DNA of 60,051 nt from Nitrospirales bacterium (GTDB taxonomy: Bacteria > Nitrospirota > Nitrospiria > Nitrospirales > UBA8639), in assembly GCA_021604105.1 (NCBI GenBank), contig BQIW01000017.1, positions 1 to 60,051 on the forward strand, in the 5' to 3' direction. This document shows, piece by piece, positions 36,220 through 45,057 of the stretch (position 1 is its first letter; each line of letters begins with the position of its first letter). The notes under the pieces are model-generated. The model was not told the origin of the DNA. It did not search any database and saw only the letters and a program-made list of their open reading frames with translations. Made by a program: the position numbers and the translations under genes.

Positions 36220-36972
36220 TTAATTTGCAATCCTGAGTTGATTATTGACACGTCGGGCTCCGGCTTCATAGGCATTCTCGACCGCAGCGGCCATTTCAGC
36301 TCTATCTTCAACCGCTCCCTGGAGCGTCACCACGCCTCGCCGGGCATTCACCCGAATGGGATCATTATCAACATAGGGACTCCATGATAATTCCTCACGC
36401 ACGGCCTTTGCCAAATTCCTATCACTCATCTCTCCCCACGGTCGCTCATCATGTCGAAATATTTGCAATTCGTTCCGGACTTTTCGAGCGCCGCCCGCAT
36501 ACGCATCCTCTACCGTCTCCAACATGGCTTCCCGATTTAACACCATGCCCGTGAGCGTTGCCACGCCATGTTTCACATGGACTCGAACTCTTTCCGTACC
36601 CTCTCCAAGTTCATTGACAATATTTCGCCGAATGGTTTCGTCCGTCCGTTCGAGTTCATGTCGATACCGGGAATTATTAGTTGAGACATTGGACCGGTAT
36701 CCATCCTGAGTCACATACGCCTCACGCCGATACCTGTTATCGTGTTCCTGATCCTCCCTTGTATCCAGATCACCATATTGATCGGTGTAAAATTGTCGTT
36801 TGTCCGGGCGATCGCGATTGGCCTCATAGATGGAACGAGAATCGGACCATCCGCGTGTATCACGGTTCCCGTAATCATAGGATGAGGCGGCTTGCCCCAT
36901 GAAAGGCATGCCCAAACTCAACGCCAATACGGCCGTGCCCACCTTCATTCGTTGTCTTGTTCCTAATTGCAT
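36220..36972 (-). CDS. Secreted protein with two BON domains and a charged linker
   Basis: A 250-residue periplasmic protein. The leader is residues 1 to about 28 (ends MGQAA). A Tyr/Asp/Arg-rich linker (about 30-110) contains repeated NRD/DTR/RYR phrases. Two BON domains follow (about 112-178 and 185-250) with phrases VHVKHGVATLTGMVLNREAM and VNARRGVVTLQGAVEDRAEM. The start at 36972 has AAAGGAG upstream; 36975 would sit too close to that site. It is a paralogue of the BON protein at 10348. The domain is thought to bind membranes and is associated with osmotic stress. Confidence 0.88.
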   Translation of the reverse strand: MQLGTRQRMKVGTAVLALSLGMPFMGQAASSYDYGNRDTRGWSDSRSIYEANRDRPDKRQFYTDQYGDLDTREDQEHDNRYRREAYVTQDGYRSNVSTNNSRYRHELERTDETIRRNIVNELGEGTERVRVHVKHGVATLTGMVLNREAMLETVEDAYAGGARKVRNELQIFRHDERPWGEMSDRNLAKAVREELSWSPYVDNDPIRVNARRGVVTLQGAVEDRAEMAAAVENAYEAGARRVNNQLRIAN

Positions 36973-37192
36973 CATCCTCTCCTTTCTCATAATAAATTTA
37001 CCATTGAAGACCTTTCCTCTTTCACTTAACAATAGCCGGAGATCCGGCATATTGTGAATGGACAAGTTGTGCAGGCAATAACCGTCCATCGTCTAATTCT
37101 ATCTAATGTCCACGATCAATCCGCTCTCCGTGGAAAACATATCCAATGGATCAATTATGGTTGAGGCACCACAGCATGAAATGTGTGCGATG

Positions 37193-37486
37193 TTATATTC
37201 CTTCCGGTCGTTTTTGATTCACCCGCAGGCGTAATCGCCATTGAAGAGAAGCATCGGGATCCCGGGTATAATGCTCACTATCCTCTTCCATTTGTACCAC
37301 TCTTAACGGAATGGTGACTTGTTCTTTTATATGTGGGAAGGATTCTTGAAATAACAAATGAACCACGTGTTCGGTGCATCCGAACACTTCCGCATTCAAA
37401 CCTGTCACATCGTTAAAGTCCACCGTGATCCGTTCCGCAGGATTTATCCACGGCGCGATTAATTTGGCTTTTTCTTGGTTCGTCAT
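37193..37486 (-). CDS. Small hypothetical protein
   Basis: A 97-residue soluble protein that I do not recognise. It has mixed alpha-beta character (ERITVDFNDVTGLNAEVFG, HVVHLLFQESFPHIKEQVTIPLRVV) and a basic end. AAAGGAA lies about 10 bases before the ATG at 37486. The long frame to 37657 has no site. It is encoded between a BON gene and a DUF1328 gene on the same strand, so it may belong to that stress cluster. Confidence 0.6.
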   Translation of the reverse strand: MTNQEKAKLIAPWINPAERITVDFNDVTGLNAEVFGCTEHVVHLLFQESFPHIKEQVTIPLRVVQMEEDSEHYTRDPDASLQWRLRLRVNQKRPEGI

Positions 37487-37605
37487 ACCATCCGTTTCCT
37501 TTGGGATACCATGTCTCGTGGTAGGGCCTTCCATTGCACCGGATAAGGAAAACAACCTTGTCGACCGGTCCCACCTTTGAAAAACCATTGAACACCGAGC
37601 GTGCA

Positions 37606-37785
37606 TTACGTAATTTTTTTTGCCACAAAAACGCCGATGAGGACCATGACAATGCATAGTATGAGAAAAATATAAAATAATACTTGGGCAATTCCGGCAG
37701 CTCCTTCAGCAATTCCGGAGAAACCTAATCCTCCGGCGATGAGCGCAATGACAAAAAAAATGGCCGCCCATTTCAAAATCGTCAT
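37606..37785 (-). CDS. DUF1328/YtjA-family small membrane protein
   Basis: A 59-residue protein read directly: start [20 protein letters not shown], then [14 protein letters not shown], end with [19 protein letters not shown] and VAKKIT. Two membrane helices with the conserved GF-IA-A-GIA-hinge match DUF1328. AAGGAGG directly precedes the ATG. These proteins sit in the inner membrane of many bacteria, often in stress-induced clusters. No biochemical role is known to me. Confidence 0.88.
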   Translation of the reverse strand: MTILKWAAIFFVIALIAGGLGFSGIAEGAAGIAQVLFYIFLILCIVMVLIGVFVAKKIT

Positions 37786-37820
37786 AAAGACCTCCTTTCA
37801 CGAGGTTTAAGGGAATCACC

Positions 37821-37890
37821 AAGCCTTTGATGAGGAATCTCATCCTACGCAAATTTGCCCTTGAACATCTTTATTATTCAACACTCCCCC
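37821..37890 (-). repeat. Dispersed repeat, inverted 5' fragment
   Basis: Reverse complement of the first ~70 bases of the ~215-bp repeat (ACTCATCAAAGG and GAATAATAAGGATGTTC parts). It lacks the right end. The stop codon of the proline-rich gene at 37874 lies inside it, so the repeat's TGAATAATAA edge appears to have supplied that stop. Confidence 0.8.
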
Positions 37891-38137
37891 CAACAGGCTG
37901 ATCCGACGGATCAGGCGGATCACCAATTGGAAGCGGTCCATCGTCGGGATCGGTTCCCGGCGATGGAGGCATAGGCGGATCGTGAATTGGTTCCGGTTTC
38001 GGATCCCGTTTCGGAGGACCGATGGGCGGAGATTTTCTTTCAGGTTCGGGCGGAGGTTGAACCGGAGGGTGTTTTTCGGCTCCCTGAAAAGCATGGCAAT
38101 TTGCTTCATTCAGATTGGCCGCCCATGTTTCAACCAT
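37874..38137 (-). CDS. Proline-rich hypothetical protein
   Basis: An 87-residue protein: about 25 residues with a Cys (NEANCHAF), then Pro/Asp/Glu/Lys repeats (PPPEPERKSPPIGPPKR, PPMPPSPGTDPDDGP). GGAGG lies seven bases before the ATG, so it is probably expressed. The C-terminus ends within the inverted repeat fragment, and the original end may have been replaced. It resembles the proline-rich protein at 8445 only in composition. Confidence 0.6.
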   Translation of the reverse strand: MVETWAANLNEANCHAFQGAEKHPPVQPPPEPERKSPPIGPPKRDPKPEPIHDPPMPPSPGTDPDDGPLPIGDPPDPSDQPVGGSVE

Positions 38138-38383
38138 GCCGTCCTCCGTCTGACACTGTTAAATAATCAAAGCCATCTCAGGCCCCCTTCCCCTCCTACA
38201 AGAGAAAGAGGGCGTACCATCAAAAGAATTTTTTTTGAAGAGAAAAATTTCCCAACTCAATTTATCCTGATTCCTCATAATGTCTCTGGAGGTTGCTCAT
38301 TAAAATAGACAAGTTACAAAGGGCTCGGCGAATTTTTATCCATGTTGGATCAGCCTGAACTTTGTTAGAGATGGTAATACACA

Positions 38384-39562
38384 GTGAATCGGACACCCGT
38401 TTATGTCATTTCCACTCTCCCTTCTACCGATATGAAACCTGCCAGAAACATCCACCTCTGGGAAATTGTCGCAATTCGTGAACTGTGTATCCTGGCTATG
38501 GGGGTCTTTTTGCTTTGGTTGTGCTTTCACTTGCAGGCCATATTGGTTCCGATTTTCATAGGCCTGGGACTGGCCTACCTCACTGAACCTGTCCTGGATT
38601 ATGTTGAGCAGACATGGAAACTTCCTCGGTGGCTCGCCGTGACCTTGATGGCGATGATCATCTGCGCATTGGTGAGCGGGTTCTTCCTCTGGGTGGGACC
38701 AAACCTTGTCGAACAATTGCGCCTGTTCATTGAAAAGGTTCCCACCTATCTTTCCCTTTTAGCCGACCGCCACGGCATTGATGTGGATAAGGTATCCCGG
38801 CATTTCAAGGAGGTTTCAACGAACATCCGGGAGAATCCATTGTCTACACTCAAAACCTTCTTAACGGGAACCGGTCAGGTTTTTTATTTCACCAATCTCA
38901 TTATCGGCACGCTGGGGTCCTTCCTATTTTCGTTCTCGTTAATCATCATTTATTTTTTCTTTTTTGCCTGGAGCTTTCCTTCCATTCAACACACGGTATG
39001 GAGTGTCGTTGAATCTCAGGAGGAGGACCGGTGGCCGGAATTACTGACGAAAATGGATCAGGCTATTGGAGAATTCTTCCGAGGCCGGTTACTCATTGCG
39101 TTAATGATGAGTGTGATGTTTGCCATCGGATGGTTTTGGGTGGGGATGCCGTATTGGATTCTCCTGGGACTTGGCGCAGGATTATTGAGTTTGGTCCCTT
39201 ATGCCGCCACCTTGATATGGCCGGTCGCCATTCTTTTGAAATATTTGGATATGTCCATGGGATCCGGCTCAACCGACAATTATTGGATGCAACTCCTCGT
39301 CTGGCCCAGTGCCGTCTATCTAGGAGTTCAATTCCTTGAGGGGTGGGTGTTAACGCCTTGGATTCAAAGCCAGTCAACCGACCTCAGCGCTGCGACCATT
39401 CTGCTGGTGGTGCTGATCGGCGGGGCACTTGGCGGTGTGTTGGGGTTAATTCTTGCCATCCCTTTCGCGGCTTGCCTGAAAATTCTTGCGAAGGAGTTGA
39501 TTATTCCCCGGATTAAACGGGGAAATATCACGGAGGTCCACAATGAAATTCATACACCCTAA
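38384..39562 (+). CDS. AI-2E family (UPF0118/PerM) membrane transporter
   Basis: A 392-residue inner-membrane protein with about seven or eight hydrophobic helices and a cytoplasmic or periplasmic middle region (about 110-165). The LxxxxPYxxxLIxxxPV segment (SLVPYAATLIWPVA) and the closing LxGGALGGVLGLILAIPFAACLK are typical of the family, some members of which export autoinducer-2 or act as Na+/H+ exchangers. Substrate cannot be told from sequence. Start is GTG at 38384 with a weak site; an ATG at 38432 is also possible. It stands upstream of MscS and MgtC genes on the same strand. Confidence 0.87.
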   Translation: MNRTPVYVISTLPSTDMKPARNIHLWEIVAIRELCILAMGVFLLWLCFHLQAILVPIFIGLGLAYLTEPVLDYVEQTWKLPRWLAVTLMAMIICALVSGFFLWVGPNLVEQLRLFIEKVPTYLSLLADRHGIDVDKVSRHFKEVSTNIRENPLSTLKTFLTGTGQVFYFTNLIIGTLGSFLFSFSLIIIYFFFFAWSFPSIQHTVWSVVESQEEDRWPELLTKMDQAIGEFFRGRLLIALMMSVMFAIGWFWVGMPYWILLGLGAGLLSLVPYAATLIWPVAILLKYLDMSMGSGSTDNYWMQLLVWPSAVYLGVQFLEGWVLTPWIQSQSTDLSAATILLVVLIGGALGGVLGLILAIPFAACLKILAKELIIPRIKRGNITEVHNEIHTP

Positions 39563-39598
39563 TACGTTTGAACCGGCTTAACGCCTGTCATATTTTCT

Positions 39599-40489
39599 AT
39601 GGAACCTCTCACCATCACGATGAACAGTCTGCGGGATCTGGGACGTCAAATCCTGGCGAATCTCCCTCATATCATATCGGCCGCGGTTATTCTTGTGGCG
39701 GCCTGGGGGATGACCAGAATTCTGGAGAGGGTCTTAAGCCGGATTTTTTCCCGGTTTGGCATTCGGGAATCTCTTTCTGAACTCCTGAGGAAACTCGTCT
39801 ACATCGGAATCTGGATCGTGGGAATTCTGATCGCGGCCATGATCGTTTTCCCCAGTTTAACCCCTGGAAAAATACTCACGGGATTGGGGTTGGGATCCAT
39901 TGCCATCGGATTTGCCTTCAAAGATATTTTTGAAAACTTCCTTGCCGGAATTTTAATCCTGCTTCGCGAACCCTTCCAATTGGGAGACGTCATTGAATGC
40001 GAGGAGCTGGAGGGATTTGTGGAGGAAATTACCATTCGGGATACCCATATCCGTCAAACGGACGGCCAACGGGTTGTCCTTCCGAATAGCATGCTGTTTA
40101 AAAATCCGGTCACCGTGCGAACGGATCGGGACTTGCGACGGGTCACCATTATCTGCGGCATCGCCTATGGAGAGGATGTCGACCGCGCCCGACAGGTGAT
40201 GCAAGAGGCACTCGACGGCCTGGAATCGATTAACCGGGATAAGGCCGTCCAAATCTTCGCTCAGGGGTTTGGGAGCAGTAGCATCGATTTTGAAGTCACC
40301 TGGTGGACGGGTTCCCTTCCATTGGACATCCGGAAATCAAAGGACAAAGTCGTGGCGGCCGTCAAACGGGCGTTAGATCAGGCCAACATTGAAATTCCTT
40401 TCCCCTATCGCACGTTGACATTTAAAGAACCGTTGCAGACCCTGATGACCCGACATCAACAGAGCCAGAGAGATTCTCATGACACATGA
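39599..40489 (+). CDS. Small-conductance mechanosensitive channel (MscS family)
   Basis: A 296-residue channel with three N-terminal membrane helices (about 18-40, 65-86, 90-125). The pore helix GLGLGSIAIGFAFKDIFENFLAGILIL carries the Gly/Ala pattern of MscS TM3. The beta domain has FQLGDVIECEELEGFVEEITIRDTHIRQTDG and LPNS, and a C-terminal alpha/beta domain follows. It opens when membrane tension rises and releases solutes on osmotic downshift. The gene follows the AI-2E-type gene by 36 bases. Confidence 0.93.
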   Translation: MEPLTITMNSLRDLGRQILANLPHIISAAVILVAAWGMTRILERVLSRIFSRFGIRESLSELLRKLVYIGIWIVGILIAAMIVFPSLTPGKILTGLGLGSIAIGFAFKDIFENFLAGILILLREPFQLGDVIECEELEGFVEEITIRDTHIRQTDGQRVVLPNSMLFKNPVTVRTDRDLRRVTIICGIAYGEDVDRARQVMQEALDGLESINRDKAVQIFAQGFGSSSIDFEVTWWTGSLPLDIRKSKDKVVAAVKRALDQANIEIPFPYRTLTFKEPLQTLMTRHQQSQRDSHDT

Positions 40490-40556
40490 CGCTCTCATAA
40501 TTGTTTTTTTCACAATCCTCCCTGCTCAACAGAGCCTATAATGGAGACACCTCACG

Positions 40557-41027
40557 ATGAATGTGATCACTGAAATGGATTGGTATCAAATTTGGTCGCA
40601 TGCCTATCATCTGATCATTGCCTTTTTATTGGCAGTTCCTCTCGGGTGGGATCGCGAACAAGAATCGCGCGGTGCAGGATTGCGCACATTTCCCTTGGTT
40701 GCGCTCGGGTCATGCGCCTATATGTTAACGGGAATCCACGTGTTGACTTCCACCGATGCCGAAGGACGTGTCATCTATGGCATTTTAACCGGAATCGGTT
40801 TTATCGGCGGGGGCGCCATTCTCAAAGACAGAGGGAATGTGGCCGGGACCGCAACTGCGGCAAGTATTTGGAACACCGGAGCCATCGGAATGGCGGTTGC
40901 CTGGGATCGTTACGAAATCGCCATGGTGTTAAGTGCATTGAATTTTTTAACCTTTCGGTTTATGCCATTGGTGAAAAGACAAGTCACGGTTACACCATCA
41001 AAAACCGATCAAACCATGGGCTCCTAG
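40557..41027 (+). CDS. MgtC/SapB-family membrane protein
   Basis: A 156-residue protein with four or five membrane helices. The family core is seen in RGAGLRTFPLVALGSCAYML, GILTGIGFIGGGAILKD and GTATAASIWNTGAIGMA. MgtC proteins help growth at low magnesium and inhibit F-type ATP synthase in pathogens. Here the family function is unknown. A GGAGAC site lies upstream. It converges with the zwf gene, with 18 bases between the stops. Confidence 0.92.
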   Translation: MNVITEMDWYQIWSHAYHLIIAFLLAVPLGWDREQESRGAGLRTFPLVALGSCAYMLTGIHVLTSTDAEGRVIYGILTGIGFIGGGAILKDRGNVAGTATAASIWNTGAIGMAVAWDRYEIAMVLSALNFLTFRFMPLVKRQVTVTPSKTDQTMGS

Positions 41028-41045
41028 AGAGGATGGGAATGGTTT

Positions 41046-42473
41046 TCACCCAATAGTTTTCGCTGTCGTTCGGGATTGACGGGACTCTGTCAACGCTCCG
41101 GTATCCTCCAGAGGTGGACCGTTTGACCCTGCCGGATAAATCTGTAAGGGCACCACGTTTTCTGCCCAGGCATCGGCAATGGGTTGAATGATTTTCCACA
41201 TCTCCTCGACCTCATCATCCCGCACAAAAAGTCGTGATTGGCCGGACATGGCTTCAAGAAACAAGCGTTCATAGGGAAAAAGATGTTCGGGAGCAATGGG
41301 GTCGTCCACCCTCATCGGTGCCGATGTGATTCCTCCGGCTTCCGGAATGGTGAATATCCCGAAATTGACTTCTTCACTCGCGAGATTCACGCGCAGAATG
41401 TTACCGCCTTCTTCTGAAAAGTGCGATTCTGTAAGTTTGGAACCGCTTTTAAAATGCACCCGAATTTCTTTTCGATCCCGACCTAACGCTTTTCCGGAAC
41501 GGAGCACCATCGGCACGCCTTGCCATCGTTCATTGTCGACCCATAGGATCACCTGCGCAAAGGTTTCAGTGTTTCGTTCGGAATCCACTCCCTTGCTTTT
41601 GGCATAACCGGGAACCCGCACACCATAGATCTCCCCTGACCGGTAACGAGCCCGGACGGTCTGGGCCCGGATTTCCTTCTCTGACAGTTTTTTCACCGAT
41701 TGAAACAATTCTACTCGTTTGTTCCGAAAATCGGGGGACCACATGGTCTCCAGGGGTTCAAGAGCCAGAACAGCTAACAACTGAAGGAGGTGATTTTGAA
41801 TCATATCTTTCAGAGCTCCGGCGCGATCGTAGAAGTCGGCACGCCCTTCCACCGCCAACGTCTCATCCCAGATCACTTCGATTTTTTTGATATACTGCCG
41901 GTTCCAAAGAGGCGTAAATACCGGATTGCCGAATCGGAGACCAAAAATGGTGGACACGATCGGCATGCCTAAAAAATGGTCAATGCGAAAGATGCGCTCT
42001 TCTGGAAATTTTTGATGGACGAGCCCGTTCAATTCCTTTGACTGGGCATAGCTCAACCCGAACGGTTTTTCGATGATGAGACGGGATCCCGTCGGTAACG
42101 TGACATGTTGTAGAGATTTTAAAACCGAAGAAAATATTTGCGGGGGAAGGCCTAAATAGAGCAGCGTGGACCCTGCCTGATTATGAAAGATCGCCTGAAT
42201 CTGTCGGGTATCAGAAAGATCTTCTACACGTGCATATTCTAACGATTCCAGAAACCCTTCCCGGGATCTTGGGAGGGGTGGAGTGTGATGGGTTCCAAGT
42301 ATTTCGGACACATATTCTTGAAGCTGAGGAGTATTCCAATTCCGCCGTCCAACCCCGGTGATTCTATACTCCGCGGGAAGACCTCTGTTGGCGAACACTT
42401 GAGCTAAGGCAGGAAATATGTACCGCTTCGAGACGTCGCCTGTCGCTCCAAAAATGACCAGATGCTCATACAT
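41046..42473 (-). CDS. Glucose-6-phosphate dehydrogenase
   Basis: A 475-residue enzyme that oxidises glucose-6-phosphate to 6-phosphogluconolactone with NAD(P)+, feeding the pentose phosphate pathway. It shows GATGDVSKR (nucleotide binding), EKPFG (Lys136), RIDHFLGM (His166) and MIQNH (catalytic His228). In nearly all homologues the phosphate-binding loop is RIDHYLGKE. Here Lys is replaced by Met170, which may weaken substrate phosphate binding or mark a divergent subfamily. The enzyme's usual partners (lactonase, 6-phosphogluconate dehydrogenase) are not in the window. Confidence 0.88.
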   Translation of the reverse strand: MYEHLVIFGATGDVSKRYIFPALAQVFANRGLPAEYRITGVGRRNWNTPQLQEYVSEILGTHHTPPLPRSREGFLESLEYARVEDLSDTRQIQAIFHNQAGSTLLYLGLPPQIFSSVLKSLQHVTLPTGSRLIIEKPFGLSYAQSKELNGLVHQKFPEERIFRIDHFLGMPIVSTIFGLRFGNPVFTPLWNRQYIKKIEVIWDETLAVEGRADFYDRAGALKDMIQNHLLQLLAVLALEPLETMWSPDFRNKRVELFQSVKKLSEKEIRAQTVRARYRSGEIYGVRVPGYAKSKGVDSERNTETFAQVILWVDNERWQGVPMVLRSGKALGRDRKEIRVHFKSGSKLTESHFSEEGGNILRVNLASEEVNFGIFTIPEAGGITSAPMRVDDPIAPEHLFPYERLFLEAMSGQSRLFVRDDEVEEMWKIIQPIADAWAENVVPLQIYPAGSNGPPLEDTGALTESRQSRTTAKTIG

Positions 42474-42693
42474 ACGGTCTTGGTGTACTCACTTTCAAGT
42501 AATAATTTCAGAGTTCGGCATCTCCTTGCCGGTTCACCCATACGTGCGTTCTAGGAGAACATCGGGAGAAAATTCATTGAACCGGATGACCGGCCTGTCG
42601 CTGCATGGATGAACATGGTGCCCGTTATTTTAAGCATGATGTTCTTCTCCCCAACCTTCCATAATCCTGGTGTGTCTTTTTTCCTCAATTGTT

Positions 42694-43374
42694 CTACCAG
42701 TAATGTGGCTTACCGTAATGTGTATATAGATTAATTTCATAGACCCGTTCAATGGGGGCGGTTGGATCATACTCGGGTGATTTTTCAATTTGGTCCTGAT
42801 TGAGATCCACGACCATGCTTCTCTCTGCCCAGTTAATGGATTTATTCCACATTGGACTGATTAACACTTTTCTCCCAGCCAACCATTTCGAGGTATCCAC
42901 GACCCAATACCGCACAGTCCAATTGGCATCATCAATGAGAAAATTGACAATTTTTCCGATTTCCCCATCGGTCGCCTGGAGAGAATGATCTTTGAGGCCA
43001 TTGGCGCTGGTTAATGTGCCGGGGAACACCGTGAGTTCCCTCTCGTCAATGGGAAAATAGGTGCTCCATTGATAATGGTTGCAGATTTCGCGTTCCTTTT
43101 CCCATGAAATTGGTTTTTCTATATCAAACTCCGGCGCACCCTCGACTTGAGCTTTACTGACGAGGGCCCTGAACGAACCAACTTCCATTTGGGGGTGCAC
43201 AAAACTCTGAGTAGAAATCAACACATGTCGGCCTTGCAACCAATTTCCCGTGTCAGCAGCCAGATAATGGATTTTCCATGTCTGATCATTAGCATAGATA
43301 TCTGCCACGGTCCCGATAATTCCGTCTGTCCCCTGAAGCACGCAATTTACAATTTTATTGAGATCTCTTAACAT
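42694..43374 (-). CDS. Double PRC-barrel protein
   Basis: A 226-residue soluble protein with two PRC-barrel units (about 1-95 and 120-205). Each has the pattern 'DGxIGxVxDxxxDDxxWxVRYxVxDTxxWLxGRxVLIS'. PRC barrels are small beta domains involved in RNA or protein binding, and many double versions occur in stress loci. No signal peptide is present. AGAGGAAATGAC precedes the ATG. It resembles sporulation-type YlmC/YmxH-like proteins. Function unknown. Confidence 0.85.
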   Translation of the reverse strand: MLRDLNKIVNCVLQGTDGIIGTVADIYANDQTWKIHYLAADTGNWLQGRHVLISTQSFVHPQMEVGSFRALVSKAQVEGAPEFDIEKPISWEKEREICNHYQWSTYFPIDERELTVFPGTLTSANGLKDHSLQATDGEIGKIVNFLIDDANWTVRYWVVDTSKWLAGRKVLISPMWNKSINWAERSMVVDLNQDQIEKSPEYDPTAPIERVYEINLYTHYGKPHYW

Positions 43375-43574
43375 GTCATTTCCTCTTCTAATTAAGTCAG
43401 TGGCAGTTCAGCCCTGTCCAGACGACCATGGCTACCAGCTGTACGGACATCCAACCTCCATCCACAAAATGAATGATCACGAAAGTTGTGAACCGAGAAG
43501 TTGGCCGTCAATCCGGCAAACCGAATTGACAGCCAACTCATAACACGCGACACGCTGCCATTCCACTCCGTGCA

Positions 43575-44051
43575 TCAGTGACTTTTTTGTGATGAACTCT
43601 GACTGGAAATTGGAGATTGTTGATCCTTGTTCTTCAGGTCTTTGGCGGCCTGTGCGGCCTTTCCTTCCTTATTAGACATATTGGGATTTTTAGGATCGAC
43701 ATCTTCCATTTCCGTCAATTGATCAGACCGGCTTCCAGGGCCACTCCCCTGGTCGAGTGATTTTTCTCCAGATGGTGTACTGCGTTGAATGTTGTCAGGG
43801 ACTTTTTCTTTTGCCGAAACCGCCTTCATTCCTTGGCCTGTCATATCCTGGGACTCAGTCAGTTGATCCGACCGGCTTCCAGGACCACTTCCCTGGTCGA
43901 GTGAGGGCTCAGCGGACGGCGTACTTCGTTGAATGTTGTCAGGGACATTCTCCTCAGTGGAACCGGCCTTCATTCCCTGACCGGCTATTCCCATGGATGT
44001 CGTACCCAGAATGAACGCGGTTGCCATACAAACAGTTAACAATCGTTTCAT
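43575..44051 (-). CDS. Secreted protein with a duplicated low-complexity segment
   Basis: A 158-residue protein with a signal peptide (1-23, ending GIAGQG). It then carries two near-identical ~47-residue units (GQGMKA-STEENVPDNIQRST, SLDQGSGPGSRSDQLTE) in tandem, followed by a Lys/Asn/Gln-rich tail. It is expected to be disordered and periplasmic. AGGAGGTGTG precedes the ATG at 44051. The long frame to 44285 has no support. The high similarity of the two units at the DNA level suggests recent duplication. Confidence 0.8.
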   Translation of the reverse strand: MKRLLTVCMATAFILGTTSMGIAGQGMKAGSTEENVPDNIQRSTPSAEPSLDQGSGPGSRSDQLTESQDMTGQGMKAVSAKEKVPDNIQRSTPSGEKSLDQGSGPGSRSDQLTEMEDVDPKNPNMSNKEGKAAQAAKDLKNKDQQSPISSQSSSQKSH

Positions 44052-44430
44052 CACACACCTCCTGAAAGAGTGAATAACATTTTCAATTGAAGAACCGTTG
44101 GTCTTCAACCAAAGGTTGAGAACCCCAAACAAATTCTCAATTGCCGTCTGTCCCTTATCACTAGCATGTTCAACGCAATCCGACCAATGGACAAATCGGC
44201 AACCGGGAAAAACCATATGTATAGCTTCTCCCCATACGGCAGCTATGGCGGTCACAAGGGCCTTGATTCCCCTCGGGTTCTTCACTGATCATGACATGAC
44301 CGGACTCTTCCACATATCCAACGATCGCTCACAAAGGAACGGATTGAATCATGTAAGGTTAGGACACTGTCACATTTCCCAACGTATTCCTGGGAAACAT
44401 TTGATCCATCTCCAACAAACTCCGCGGCTA
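44052..44430. other. Intergenic stretch of about 380 bases
   Basis: No gene is seen. It lies between the duplicated-segment gene on the minus strand and the broken receiver gene on the plus strand. Confidence 0.4.
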
Positions 44431-44834
44431 AAATGGAAATTGTCATCATGGAGGACAATACGGACCATCGGGAATATTAAAAGACCAAATGACACTCGTT
44501 GGGATATGTGTGTCAGGAATTGGCTGGTGGGTACCAAGGTCTTTGCCTATTGCGCTCCTCACGGTTTGTTTATGTGATTGATGATTATCGGATGCCGGAA
44601 ATGATTGGCTTTCAATTCATCCATTCCCTGAGACAAACCAGTCACATCTCTACGATCCCCATCATTTCCATGGCGCCGCATTCTGACCGGACTGTGAATG
44701 AACAGGCGTTCTCTCTCGCAGCATCCACCACTCTGGTAAAACCCTATTCCCTGGGAAGGTCTGAAAACAGTCCTCGATTTGATAGGGCACTGAAGCGACA
44801 TCTACAGTCCGGCATACCCTATGGACCCGCGTGA
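44431..44834 (+). pseudogene. Degenerate receiver-domain gene
   Basis: The reading starts as MEIVIMEDNTDHRE, a typical receiver start, and then meets a stop (TAA at 44476). The frame +1 gives ILKDQMTLVG. The next frame gives YVCQEL..., then VYVIDDYRMPEM-GFQFI (the phosphoacceptor region), PIISMA and LVKPYSLG (the conserved Lys region), up to 44834. Two frame changes are needed to join the three pieces into one receiver of about 130 residues. The order and motifs show that this was once a response regulator. It follows no ribosome-binding site of note. Confidence 0.65.
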
Positions 44835-45057
44835 AGCTATTCCTAATCGAACCCGTTTCGCTCTAAAATGGATAGAAGGATTCTCGTCCTCGTTGGTATC
44901 TTCTTTTCTCCTCATTCAATCCCAACCCTGCTTTTATCTGAACCCGGCCTCTCAGAAGGGAAAGTTACTGTGGGCATATAGACATTTTGGCCGCCTTCTA
45001 AGAGTCACTTGTCTTTTGCCTTTCACCATTCGGTTCCATCATGATTTTTAATAGTTT

